Source of the DNA: Riptortus pedestris
Taxonomy: Eukaryota > Arthropoda > Insecta > Hemiptera > Alydidae
NCBI GenBank assembly: GCA_019009955.1
Contig: JADPXZ010000011.1
Coordinates: forward strand, 36,156-100,155
Length of the DNA: 64,000 nucleotides
Direction of reading: 5' to 3'
Position numbers and translations under genes: made by a program. Shown piece by piece: positions 23,227 through 36,200 of the stretch. The notes beneath the pieces are model-generated. The model was given only the letters and a program-made list of their open reading frames with translations, was not told the origin of the DNA and searched no databases. Position 1 is the stretch's first letter, and every line of letters begins with the position of its first letter.

Positions 23227-23865
23227 GTGAGTAATATGCTATTGGCTTCGAGGGACAGAAAGCTGCCCCTCACACAGACAGGAAATATTTGCAAATATCG
23301 CTAACACTAAAATTATATGAAAACAATATTTTATAGCCACTTATCTTAAATATGAATTATATATATATATATATTTGTCTCTCTAAGTAGTTCATGATTT
23401 AACAGCTTATTGTTAATATGCTAATAGTAGGAGTGGGAGTTAACTAAAGGCCAAAAACTAAAAATTCCAAATATTTCGGTTTAAATTAATCTTAGAGAAA
23501 ATATGTATATAACAACATTTACAGATAATTAAATTTGCATATTATTGCATAAAATATGCTTAAAAATTAATTACAAATTCAATAATTAATATTAAAATTG
23601 GCTAAAAGCTTATTAACCATTAATGATAGATAAATTGTATGTAATTCTTTAAATACAATTATTCTTATATATTTTTTCCTTGTACAATGAAAAATAACTA
23701 TTTATTGCAATTGCAAAAATTTTCGGTTTACAAATTTCAACGGAATTATTAAGACATTTCTTGAATTCCATTTCTTTACTTTTACCATTTCAGTTATTTC
23801 TTTAAATTAGTTTTTTTTTTTTTAATTTGTTTTTTAAATTTTTTATTGATGATACTTTTTTCTTA
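23227..23865. other. no gene seen; AT-rich repeats
   Basis: 23550-23690 is an inverted match to about 8030-8170, and 23750-23865 is an inverted match to about 24610-24710 across the piggyBac-like insertion. No coding signal. Confidence 0.45.
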
Positions 23866-24589
23866 TTAACACATTGATGGTGGCTGTCGTCAGTGTCACC
23901 CCTTCCCAAATGGCGGCCGTCGACGACCCTACGACACCTGTTAGTTCTATTTCAATTCATTCTGTCTCGGTCTAGCCAACTGGAAACTACTCTAAACTTT
24001 CTCCTCGCCATTTCAAACAGTCCTTCTTTATTGCTGTGCCACCCGTTACCGGATTTTTTTTATTTTTCTCTTGAGATTCATCTCTAAAGGTAAGTTTCAC
24101 AATCTTTATTTTTCTGCCTATTTATATGGCTTTAAATAATCATATTATAAATAGATTATTTGAAATTAGTTATGCAAAAAGGTTCCGACCCACAACCGAC
24201 TTTTTTTGAGAAATTGACTTCTTTTTTTAGAATCCTACATTTTTCCGTTGATTTTGGAAATGTAAAAAATACTTTTGCAATTTAATTATTAAACATATTT
24301 TTTATTAAATATAATCTGCCTAATCATAATAAAGGTAAGTAAAAAAAATATTAATTGATATTTTAAATATTATCCGAGTTTCGTTTCCAGTGCATGAATG
24401 GATGTCCCTTCCTATTGGCGGCTGCAAACACCTCTTGACAAGCATTATTTCCGAGTATAAAATTTAAAAATCGAAGAAATTTGTTATGATACATTTTAAG
24501 CAGTGCATTAGTGTTAAGATTTAAATAGAAAAAATTTTCAGGCATGGGGAATGATCTTACCTCATACGGCTTAGCCGTCAACGTGTTAA
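23866..24589. mobile_element. piggyBac-like non-autonomous element
   Basis: Flanked by TTAA on both sides (23866-23869 and 24586-24589), with terminal inverted repeats ttaacacattgatgg at the left and, reverse-complemented, ttaacacgttgacgg at the right. About 724 bp. No transposase frame; the short minus ORF inside (24363-24581) has no motif I know. The TTAA duplication and terminal repeats point to the piggyBac superfamily. Confidence 0.7.
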
Positions 24590-26090
24590 TATTAAAATAA
24601 TATAATTAAGATACAAAAATAATAAAACAAATTCAAAATTAAAAAAAAAAAAACTAAATTAAAGAAACAACTGAAATAGTAGTAAAGAAATGGAATGACT
24701 AGTACAAAGTCAGACATTATGTACACATTCATATAAAATAATTATAGTTTAAATAAAATGGACACAAATGAGGGAGATTTCATAAAAAGTCAAAGTAATA
24801 AAAATATACTTTTAAGTTCAACAATTTTCTTAAATATTAATAAAATGATAAAATATTAGTAATCTTCTAGACATTTCTAATGCCATAAGCAATAGTTAAT
24901 AATTTTTGGGGCCTTAATATATAATAGAAGGGACCAACAGTATTAAAGATTTTTTTTCTCAGGGATACGGACATCATTTATAGATGGACAGCTTTCTCCT
25001 CCGGGGTCCCTATCCTTAGTACAATATATTTCTTCAGTCACAAAATGGAAGAAGAGAGATGCTCAAATACATTCCATTGAAAAATATTATATCAAAATTA
25101 CACTCTACTGCTGTCCACTCCCAAATGATTGAAAATAAATAATTTAATAAAAAGAGAATTTTGAACATGATTGACATCCGTACAATGATTTTTCTTTGAG
25201 AGTAGTGATCTTCTTCTACGTTTTTTATTTATGATCCTCAATTATCAATAGTTTTATATAAACCTTCTTATTGTGTACTATTTAACTTCTTTCCTTCACT
25301 TAAAGTAAAATCACTTTCATAGTCTGCACCAAGTGTGGCCATCTTTTTAGCTACGTAATCTGTTTAATATATTATTCAGAAAGCCTTACTATAAAAATAA
25401 CATCATTATCCAGTCAACAATAATTTCCCAGACACCACCGGATTCCTTAGCTAGTATAAAATAAAGTGCATTCTTTGAGTTGTAAAAAACAAAACGAGTT
25501 ATTTTTCAAAATATTAGTGAGGGTATAGGAACTTCCACCAAAATGGTGACCCTGACGACAAAAGAATGCCAATACTCACGTGAGTAAATATTAGTATTTA
25601 ACAAAGAAGATGGTGCAGTCACATCAACTAAAAAGACTTTTACCACAGCGAAAATTTTTATTTATAGCTGGAGAGATTTTGTTTTAAAAGACAATAATGA
25701 GAGGTACTAAACTTATTTAAGATAGAAAATTGGGAAAGGGAGGGGCTGTGTAAACTAAGCAGATTTCCCACTTATATTTTCCATTTCTAAATGAAAATCC
25801 GATGAGTAGAAATGTGGGTTATCTGAAGGCTGAAGAAAAAGCAAGTAGGAATAACTCGCTTAGTATTTAAGCTATGAACAAATGCATAGAACATGAATTG
25901 TAGAGCATCAACAGCTCAACAAGGTTGGTTCAATAACCTTTGGTCTCGTAATAATGGAGATATTTTGAATTTTCGAATTCCCTCCTCCTCCCACTATTCC
26001 AGGTCCAACTTCAACCAATAACAAATATGATGACAGGAACAAATCAATAAATAGAATAAACATTTTTGAGTAAAGAATGAAAAGTTAATT
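24590..26090. repeat. interspersed repeat, copy b (matches 8030-9655)
   Basis: Same-orientation match to copy a. The match ends near 26070, just where copy a is interrupted by the LINE at about 9655. Confidence 0.7.
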
Positions 26091-26599
26091 GATGCATTAT
26101 CACACAACCTATTTGCATGTATCTCAGAAAATAAAAGTTCAATGAAAATCATAATTGGTTGTGTAAGCTTAGAATAAAGTGGTTCATAATAGAAATGCTT
26201 AGTGTAAATATGACATGAGTACGATATAAGCTGGCTGAAAAAACAAACATTAAATATTTATCGGATAATATTCAGGATAGATAAAAAATGTACATAGCCA
26301 CATTTATATGAGCGTCTAATTGAGACATTGTATGACAGTTGAATTGAAACATTATATAACAGCTGAATTGAAACATAATTTGACATTCAAGTTGAAACAT
26401 CCATCACTCTAATGACAAAGAGCACTTTATCCAGGATACTGGAGTTATATGCAGAAATGCACCCCCCACTTTCTTCTTCCAGTGACCTTTCTCACCTATA
26501 CAGGCCTGCTGCACCCATAAACCAGTCTTCTCACTCCTGTCATCCGCTCAGTTCATATGCTCTTGTACTCACTTTTCTCTACTTTCACATAATTGTATC
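26091..26599. other. no gene seen
   Basis: Short imperfect repeats of gaattgaaacat (26338-26400). The frame at 26412-26708 runs into repeat sequence and shows no domain. Confidence 0.35.
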
Positions 26600-27056
26600 A
26601 ATCTTTGTATTTCTCAAAATATACCTTTTTAAAAAGAGGTTTTGTGCGAAAGCTTATTTAACTGGCCAAATAAAATGGTTGACTTCCGCTATAGTGTTTA
26701 GCGTATAACTCATTTATACTTAGGTATACGACAAAAGTTACTCCAAATAACAAAACAAACAACTTTTGTTATGTGCATATTTGCCGACAAAGCAATAGGA
26801 AACGAAATATCCCTATTTTTAATTTCAAGACTCCCTTATAACCCCCACTTCTGTTCGTCTTAAAGAATATTAACATATTCTAAAGTCTAAGTTGGGTTAA
26901 TAGTAATATACATACCCAGTTTCATAATTTTCGGTTCAGCCGTTTATGCGTGAAAAGGTAACAGACGCCAAAGAAACAAAATGCAGTTATGGTGTCTATA
27001 ATATGTGAAACGAAAAAAATCAACGTACAGACAAAGGTTACAATTTTATATATATA
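26600..27056 (+). mobile_element. Helitron-like repeat, right part
   Basis: Same body as 14540-15033, ending ggttacaatttta plus TA repeats, then directly the CTAG end of the next copy at 27057. Confidence 0.5.
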
Positions 27057-27721
27057 CTAGCTAATCCCGGCTCCGCCCGGGAATTCATTTGAGGCTGAAT
27101 GAAGATGATATTTTTTTGGCAAGGCTTTACTTTCCACAATATTTTGACATTTCTCCGTCACAGTGATTAGGGTTTATACCCGTCCTTGATGTGGATTTGT
27201 TAATAATAAAATTATTTGTTATTTAAGACTTCACTGTCCTCAATATTTTTATATTTCCCGTTTCCTGTGCATTTAATTTTTTTTTTTTTTTTTTTTATAA
27301 CGTAATGGACCAAATAATTCATAATCATAGAAAGTATTCAGTCTTCCAAACCATGTATGAATAACAGTTCCTTTCCCTTGATGCGGTACAAAGCTTAAGG
27401 GTGGCAGCTGTTTTAGATACGTATAACCGGTAAGGAAGTAACCCCACGCCTCCTTATGCCCAGTCAGTGGTGCCAACTCATTTAGGGTCTCAATCCTGTA
27501 ATACATTAAATTATATTAACAAATCAGATTACATTATCTTCACAATACTAAAACTGCTTGTTCAAATATTTTTCACACTATAATTAAATAAAGAATTAAT
27601 TACACTTAAGGGCAAACAGGCGTTTCTCATGAACTAATGTTTGGAAGAAGATAAGAGAGAGGGGCAGTATATTTTACTTGGTGGAATCTGATGCTGGCGT
27701 TAAAAAATAACATAGATTTGA
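27057..27721 (+). mobile_element. Helitron-like repeat, CTAG-hairpin end and body
   Basis: CTAG at 27057-27060, the hairpin region cccggctccgcccggg, then the family sequence. It includes the minus frame at 27273-27506 (ELAPLTGHKEAWGYFL, YLKQLPPLSFVPHQGKG) shared with 17461-17664. Confidence 0.5.
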
Positions 27722-28840
27722 ACCTATCGGTGGAGACCGTCGTCACTGGCTGATGGTTGAGTACCGCTGGCAAGCGCTTTCGATGCGATGGCATCATCTT
27801 CAAGCCTGTCAATAGTTGTACTGAGTTGGTTGTCCGTCAGTCAGTGGGTTTTATGCTCTGTTCACCGTATTAGTTGTTTACGTTTAGTCCAGATCTGTTT
27901 ACTTACCACTAAGATCTGTCAAACGAGGGATGTTGATGTTCAGGTAAATTGTTTTCGTGTGGTGGGTTGTTTACGTTTTAAATCGAGATCTGTTTACTTA
28001 CCACTCAGATCTGTCAACGGGTTGTGTTGGTGTTCAGGTGAATTGTTATGGTGGTGGGTTGTTACGTTTTATTAGATCTGTTTACTTACCATTCAGATCT
28101 GTCAAACGAGGTGCGTTTTAACTAGTGTTCAGGTAAATGTTATCGTGTAGTGGGTCTTAGACCTCGTCCGTATGGGTCGTTTACATTCTAGTGTCATTGT
28201 TTGTGTGGTGGTCTGGTATAATTTGATATGTAGATACGGGTTTAATGTGATATTTGTAACATTGTTATTATTCATTAAAAATGATGTATCATAGATAAAT
28301 AAACAAGTGATTAAATACAATATGGAACTACCTATGTCGTCGCTTTGTCTGTTGATAATCCTGCGTGAGTCCGTCCGTTGGCGTCTTCCGTTTATTATTC
28401 CTTTTAAATAGTTGTAGTGGTCTGAAGATCGTGTCCGAGCTGGTGTTGAGCTGTTCGTTGATGATGTCTCCGTTGAATGTCCGTTGTTTGTATATCTCCA
28501 TATTCTCTAGTATGTTCAATCGTCGGCCTCTGTCGGTGTAGAAGTTTCATGCAGTCAGCTATACTCGTCGGGTCGTGGCAGTGGTCGTTCAGGTGGTTGG
28601 CGAAATTGGAGTCTCGTTTGTTTAGTCTGAATGAGCGGATATGTTCGGTGTATCGCGTCTTCAGTCTCCTTCCAGTTTGTCCAATGTATGTGTTGTTACA
28701 GCTGCACGTGAGTTTATAAACTCCGTTCGTATTCATCATCAACGAACAGCTCAACACTAGCTCGGACACGATCTTCAGACCACTACAACTATTTAAAAGG
28801 AATAATAAATGGAAGACGCCAACGGACGGACTCACGCAGG
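27722..28840 (-). mobile_element. Penelope-like element fragment
   Basis: Contains a GIY-YIG endonuclease on the minus strand, about 600 bp of non-coding sequence downstream of it, three tandem units of about 90 bp (27873-28150, each with agatctgtttacttacca) and an inverted repeat of about 100 bp (28373-28472 with 28735-28835). Its outer sequence (cggtggagaccgtcg, ctggctgatggt) recurs at 37328-37376. The reverse transcriptase is missing. Confidence 0.7.
28340..28735 (-). pseudogene. GIY-YIG endonuclease of a Penelope-like element
   Basis: The minus frame reads GVYKLTCSCNNTYIGQTGRR, then TRYTEHIRSFRLN, FANHLNDHCHD, CMKLLH: the GIY-YIG pair (here GVY and YIG), the following arginine and a conserved H-rich section. 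A frameshift near 28520 moves the conserved C-terminus (LNILENMEIYKQRTFN, FRPLQLF) to another frame. In intact elements this domain is C-terminal to the reverse transcriptase and nicks target DNA. The N-terminal 35 residues of the longer ORF (to 28835) come from the inverted repeat and are not part of the domain. Confidence 0.75.
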
Positions 28841-28853
28841 ATTAGTTTTCTGG

Positions 28854-28914
28854 CTTAGCTCCATTTAAAAAGAAGAGGATTCTATGGATGAGGAAAGCCT
28901 CGATATATCTAAAG
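28854..28914 (+). pseudogene. broken linker exon A remnant
   Basis: Matches the A exons at 974, 30589 and 31255: agctccatt, then gaagaggattct, gatgaggaaagcctc, and a donor-like AAAG|gttata. The codon for the psi-K-x-E lysine is TAA. The 5' half of the exon is missing at the Penelope-like boundary. Not usable as an exon. Confidence 0.55.
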
Positions 28915-29334
28915 GTTATATAACATATCATTCTCTCTTGTTTTCTTCTCCATTTTATCTCCTCAAAATTCTCATGTCTGTGTCGGTTAGACCTTTCATA
29001 GGAAATTTTCACTTCAGTTTATTATTGTTATTGCACCACAATATATTATTATTATTGTACAATACCAAGTAAAATTCAATGGTTGATAGTAAATTATTTC
29101 CATAACGTCAACATATCAGAGGATATATGGTAATATACGAGTATACCAGAAAAAAAGAGTGTTATTTCCCACAACTTCCGCTATCCACGTTGTGTATATA
29201 CAGCAATCACATAAAGGAATATTGAAGTTATCATTTTCTTGTGGTTGCTAACAACGAGGTCCCCAAACCCCTATAGATGAGAGGTAGAACATCCAACTAG
29301 AATCCACTTGTGATTGGTCAGAACTAGACAAGGC

Positions 29335-29423
29335 TGTTATCTCGGAGGAAGGTCAGGTTACCGCCCTACTTCTCCTAGCTTGCTCCCTCTTTACTCACTC
29401 ATCCTGTATTATAATACTTCAAA
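29335..29423 (+). promoter_or_regulatory. probable 5' UTR/promoter region of gene copy 3
   Basis: The sequence upstream of the first ATG is conserved with 22045-22137 (ctgttatctcg, gtcaggttac, ctacttctc), which is otherwise in unrelated surroundings. I see no clear TATA box. The transcription start is not determined. Confidence 0.4.
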
Positions 29424-29448
29424 ATGAGCTTGCCCCACAATATGAATG
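29424..29448 (+). CDS. copy 3 exon 1
   Basis: ATG at 29424 gives MSLPHNMN plus one base; donor G|gtgagt. The downstream exons are all phase 1-1, so this start fits without adjustment. The paralogous sequence at 22138 supports the ATG position. Confidence 0.65.
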
Positions 29449-32400
29449 GTGAGTAGTTGTTCTACAGCTATATATTAGTGCTTTTAAATCGTTGATGTAA
29501 CTAATTTTCTCCAAAATGGTTATTGTAAGTGATTTAGAGTAAGGTAATGTAGGTCATTCCTTTGTTCCTTGTTGATTCCTTCTTACTACTTTCTCACACG
29601 TTTATATTGCTAATTCTAGTGCTTTTTAAAAAGATTCATGAAAACTTTAAAATCAATTTTGACCAGCGTTCATTTTCTTTGTTAGTAATGTTTTTCCTAC
29701 ACATTTTTTTTATTTATTTTGACATGAGTATTTCAAACCTCCACGTTGGGAAATATCTATGTTTATAAAATCCCCTATGTATAGCAGATTTATAGATTTT
29801 ATCCACATATTTGGCCTTTTGTAGGTGTAATATTTATTCGACTATTTAAAGTTTGAATTGTTTAGTATTACATAACTTTATAAGTTATCCTTTATGCTGT
29901 GAGTAGACAGAGTTTGGGGTCATTAACAGGAAGCCCTGTCTTTATTCCAGATACTAATGATACATATTCCTTTGTTTTATGTGTATAATTGCTTTGTTGA
30001 TGGCGTGTAAAGTGTTAATTTCTTAACTTGTTTATTTATTTCCAATATTGCATAATATATTCGATTTGCCTTGATGTAGCTGCTCCAGGATCTAGCCTTG
30101 ATGGAGTTGCTGCCAAGACAGAACCTGTGTACTATTTGCATGACGAGCCATCTACTTCAGGTAAATATTTATAGAATGAATATGCTACATAATTGACCAC
30201 ATTACTTGTTTATTTATTATGTATAGAAGGTTCATTAATATTTAAATACATTAAGTTTTTAATATTGTTAATCTCAAATGTATCTTATAATACGCATGAG
30301 AATCAGAATTGTTCAGTCTGAGAGAAGCCCTGAGAAAGCTGGGAGCATGTATAGCGAAACATCTTTGGCAATGGAATCGTAGAAAATCATCCCCCAAAGG
30401 CCTTAATTTGAATAAGAGTTGCCTAAAGCATTAAAATATGTAGAAGGCTCTGAATTGTTTTATATTCTAATTAGTAATTTTGGTGAATTGAATAGCTATC
30501 CCCTCTAATTTGCCAATGTTAATTAGAGCAACAATTATATTAAATGCTATATAAGTGAGTTAATATCAATATGTTTTCTCCTGAGCAGCTGCAGGATGCA
30601 TGGGCTTTAGGCTGAGCTCCATTAAACAAGAAGAGGATTCATCAGATGAGGAAAGCCTTTCTGTGTCTACAGGTAATATAACACATCATCTTCTCTGTTT
30701 TGTCTCCTCTAAATTTGCGTATCTCTCCCTGTTGGACTTATCATAGGAAATTCCCACAACTTTCATTTCACTTTATTTAGACGATCATAGATAAACATAA
30801 ATAGTCACTACCCACTATTGGAGATTGCTGATTCACCTGAATTTCATATTTAATGGCACTTATTTCCATGGAAACCTTGCTTTATTCCTACCTATGGATA
30901 TACCTCGACTCTCGGTTAGCCTTGTCTCGAGGCATTTATAGCACATCACATAAAGTCAATTCAATTGTTTTATTTTCTATTTGCATAAAAAAAAAGTAAC
31001 TAGCACATATGTTTTTTCCAAAGGGAATTTACACTTACCATTCACATTTACCAGCACTTTTTTTTCTCTTAAAATATTGTACCAAAACTGTTATAGAACG
31101 TAATTTGATTTTTTTATTTTCGCCCCTCCTTTTGATTCAATTTTGAATGAAAGGAGAGGTGCACTACTAGACGATACAATAGCCCTATTTTACTAATAAT
31201 TTAGTTCATTGGTAATACTAGCTTTATTAATACAGTGTATTTTGTTGCTGGTAGCTGCTATTGATATTTCGCCGAGCTCCATTAAAAATGAAGAGGATTT
31301 TTCGGACGAGGAAAGCCTCTGTATGCCTAGAGGTAATCTAACACATCCTCTTGCGTTTTATTCTCTTTTTTTCAGGTATAAAGCAATAGAAAGATTGGAT
31401 GGAATGGAACCTGCGATGCTGATATGCAAAGCATTTACCTCTCTAGCAAATCCTTGTCTGACAAGCTTTCCCTCACTCTCTGGCAGAGGAGCGATAATTC
31501 TAACTAGCTGTAGTCATGTGAAAGATTTGTACCATTGCCAGTTATATTTGTAGTAATTGTCAGTTGTTATTTGCAGGCAGTGAACAAGTGTGGAAACACA
31601 TTAAACCGGAATCAGCTGTGGAACTACCTACATATTACGGAGAACTTGTATGTGAGTATATTTGGCCTAGTAAAATAAGATCCACTTTTAACTTAACTAT
31701 TCTGCATTTAGCTGTTCTCTATAAGAATTACAAACAACTTAATCGACTAATTTTCTTGAAATAATGTGTCATTTTGCTTTATTAGATGAAATTCAAAGTG
31801 CATTATCTATATATATATATATACTAGCTCAGATACCCGGCTTCGCCCGGGAATTCATTTGAGGCTGAATGGTGATGGTACTTTTTTGGCAAGGCTTTAC
31901 TTTGTGCAATATTTTGACATTTACCCGTCCCAGTGTTTAGGGTTAATACCCGTCGTTGGCATTTGTTAATAATAAAATTAATTTTTTATATAAATCTTCA
32001 CTGTCGTCCAAATTGTCATATTTCCCGTCTCCTGTGCATTATGCATAGATTTCAGCTATTAAGGACAAAATATTAACATTGATTTGAATTAATTTTTCCA
32101 GCTGAGGTACCTGATAGTTCAAATAGGAATGAATTGTTGAGCATATCAATATTTCTACGCAAATTACTTGCTCCACACATTTTTCCTGGAGAAATGTATA
32201 AAAAAAAAAAGTTAATCTAAATAACAAACTAAACAACTTTTGTTATGTGCATGTTTGTCGAAAAACAAATAGACAATGAAATATCCTGAATTTTTATTTC
32301 AGGTCTCCCTTATAACCGCCACTCCCGTTCAAACCTAAACATTTTAATATAGCTTATAATCATGGAAGAATTAATGCTAATTGACATACCGAGTTTTGTT

Positions 32401-33174
32401 AAGTTCGGTTCAATCGTTAGCGCCCAATAAAATAGATGACTCCAGCTATAGATTTTAGCGTATATCTCGTTTATAATTCGGTATAAGAAAAAAGTGTATA
32501 TAACAAAAGTTACTCTAAATAACTAAATAAACAACTTTTGTTATGTTCATATTTGCCGAAACCCCAATAGGAAACGAAATATCGCTATTGTTAATTTCTG
32601 GCTTCCCTCATAACCCCCACTCCTGCCCGTCCCTAGAAATGTTGGTATCGATTGTTATAATGAAAGAGTTAGTGCTAATACAGATACCGAGTTTTATTTA
32701 TTTCGGTTGGGTCTTTTGTCCCAAATAAAATTGTTCACTTCCGCTATAGGTTTTAGTGTATATCTCGTTTATAATTCGGTATACGAAAAAAGTGTATATA
32801 ACAAAAGTTACTCCAAATAACAAAATAAACAACTTTTGTTATGTTCATATTTGCCGTAAAACCAATAGGAAACGAAATATCGCTATTTTTAATTTCTGGC
32901 TTCCCTTATAACCCCCACTCCTGTTCATCACAGAGGAAATTAATATAGCCTAAAGTCTAAGTTGGGTTAGTAGTAATATACATACCAAGTTTCATAAAAT
33001 TCGGTTCAGCCGTTTATGCGTGAAAAGGTAACAAACAAACAAACAAATAAACAAACAAACAAACAAACAAACAGACACGAAAGAAACAAAATGCAGTTAT
33101 GGTGTCTATGGCATGTGAAACGAAAAGTTATCGTGAAATTTCGCGAAAAAAATCAATGTACAGACAGAGGTTAC

Positions 33175-33238
<64 letters not shown>

Positions 33239-36200
33239 GTAACCTCTGTCTGTGCATAGATTTTTTTCTCGAAATTTCACGATAACTTTTCGTTTCACAA
33301 GTTATAGACACCATAACTGCATTTTGTTTCTTTGGTGTGTGTTTGTTTGTTTGTTACCTTTTCACGCATAAACGGCTAAACCGAATTTTATGAAACTTGG
33401 TATGTATATTACTACTAACCCAACTTAGGCTTAAGGCTATATTAATATTCTCTGAGACGAACAGGAGTGGGGGTTATAAGGGAAGCCAGAAATTAAAAAT
33501 AGCGATATTTCGTTTCCTATTGGTTTTTCAACAAATATGAACATAACAAAAGTTGTTTACTTTGTTATTTAGAGTAATTTTTGTAATATACACTTTTTTC
33601 GTATACCAAATGATAAACGAGATATACGCTAAAACCTATAGAGGAAGTGAACAATTATATTTGGGACAAAAGACTCAACTGAAATAAATAAAACTCGGTA
33701 TGTGTATTAGCACTTACGCTTTTATTATAATAAGCCATACCAACAATTCTAGGGATGGGAAGGAGTGGGGGTTGTACGGGAGGCCTGAATTTAAAAATAG
33801 CAGTATTTCGTTTTCTATTCATATTTTGATAAATATGAACATAACAAAAATTGTTTATTTTGTTATTTAGAGAAACTTTTTTTTATATACACTATCATCG
33901 TATACCGAAGTATAAAGGCGTTATACGCTAAAAATTATAGTGGGAGACAACAATTTTATTTGGCACAAAATACTCAACCGAACTAAATAAAACACTCAGT
34001 ATGTGTATTAGCACTAACGCCTTCCTTATAATAAGCCATACTAACATTTCTAGGGACGGGCAGGAGTGGGGGTTATAAGGGAGGCCTGAAATTAATAATA
34101 ATGATTTCCTATTGGCAAATATGCACATAACAAAAGTTGTTTATTTTGTTATTTAGAGAAATTTGCTCAACACTTTTCAATATGAACTACCAGGTACCTC
34201 ACGTGAAAAAATTAATTCAAATGTATGTCAATATTTTCTCCTTAATAATTCAAATCTATGCATAATGCACAGGAGACGGGAAATATGACAATATGCAGGA
34301 CAGTGAAGTCTTACATAAAAAAATAATTTTATTATTAACAAATGCCAACAACGGGTATTAACCCTAAACACTGGAACGGGTAAATGTCAAAATATTGTGC
34401 AAAGTAAAGCCTTGCCAAAAATATACCATCACCATTCAGCCTCAAATGAATTCCCAAGCGAAGCCGGGTATCTGAGCTAGTATATATATAAAATTGTAAC
34501 CTCTGTCTGTACATTGATTTTTTTCGCGAAATTTCACGATAACTATTCGTTTCACATGTCACAGACACCATAACTGCATTTTGTTTCTTTGGTGTCTGTT
34601 TGTTTGTTACCTTTTCACGCATAAACGGCTGAACCGAATTTTATGAAACTTAGTATGTATATTACTACTAACCCAACTTAGACTTTAGGCTATATTAATG
34701 TTCTCTGAGACGAACAGGAGGGTTATAAGGGAGTGCTGAAATTAAAAATAGCAATATTTCGTTTCCTAATGCATTTTCGGCAATTATGTACATAACAAAA
34801 GTTGTTTATTTTGTTATTTGGAGTAACTTTTGTTATATACCTTTTTTTCGTATACCAAATTATAAACGAGATATAAGCTAAAACCTATAGCGGAAGTGAA
34901 CAATTTTATTTGGGACAAAAGACCAAACCGAAATAAATAAAACTCGGTATATGTATTAGCACTAACGCTTTCATTATAACAAGTCATACCAACATTTCTA
35001 GGGACGGGCAGGAGTGGGGGTTATGAGGGTTGCCAGAAATTAAAAATAGCGATATTTCGTTTCGTATTGGTTTCATGGCAAATATGAACATAACAAAAGT
35101 TGTTTATTTTGTTATTTAGAGTAACTTTTGTTATATACACTTTTCTTTTATAACAAAGTATAAACGAGATATACGCTAAAAACTAAAGCAGGGGCAACTA
35201 TTTTATTGGGCACTAACGGTAGAACCGAACTTAACAACACTCGGTATGTAAATTAGCATTAATTCTTCCATGATTATAAGCTATACTAAAAATTTTAGGT
35301 TCCAAGGGGAATGGGGGTTATAAGGGAGGCCTGAAATAAAAATTCGCGATATTTCATCGTCTATTTGGTTTTTGGCAATCGTGCACATAACATAAGTTGT
35401 TTACTTTTTTAATTAGTGTAAATTTTTTTTTATAATTATTTTTTTTGTAAAATAAGGTATGAAGGAAGTAATTTGCTTAGAAATATTGATAAGCTCAACA
35501 ATACATTCCAATATGAACTACCCAGGTATCTCACCTGGATAAGTTAATTCAAATCCATGTTAGAATTTTATCCTTAATAATTCAAAACTATGTTATTTTT
35601 TAACGCCAGTAACAGTTTGCACCAAATAAGGTATACTGCCCCCACCCTTCTCTAAGTGTATTTAATACATTATTTAATTAAAACGTGAAAAATATTTGAA
35701 ACAGTTTTAGAATTCTGAAGATAATGTAATATGATTTTTTAATATATTTGAATGTATTAGAGGATAGCTATCCAAAATGCATTGCAGGTTGGCAGCACTG
35801 AGGCTATGTAGATGTCGAGCTACTTCCTTTGTCCTATCAGTTCTGCCGCATCCCTTCCGACCTCATATTGGTCTATGTTTACATGTTAATTGATGCTTAC
35901 AGCAATGTATTATTATTCTCAGGAATGTGAATTTCTTTAATTATCATAAATAAATAATTTACAAGAATAAACGCTAGGGAGGTGCACTCAGGTATTTCTA
36001 GTATTTATTAACTCTGCTCCGTTAATGTATTATGATATACTTTACTGAAAACCAATATGAATACACAGTTTACAATCGAGACTTATGAAAGAGTGTTTTA
36101 ATAGAGGCTATGACATACCTAAAACAGCTGTCACCGTTGGACATTGTACCGCATGAAGGGAAAGAAACTTATTCATACTAGTACGAGGTTTGGAAGATAG

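Noticed and set aside
24363..24581. piggyBac transposase in the TTAA element
   Set aside because: 72 codons with no DDD motif or cysteine-rich tail.
28404..28835. 143-residue frame taken as one protein
   Set aside because: Its first 35 residues are the inverted repeat and its last part is out of frame with the conserved endonuclease end.
33016..34622. Small frames in the Helitron-like copies
   Set aside because: Derived from subrepeats and microsatellites; not conserved as frames between copies.
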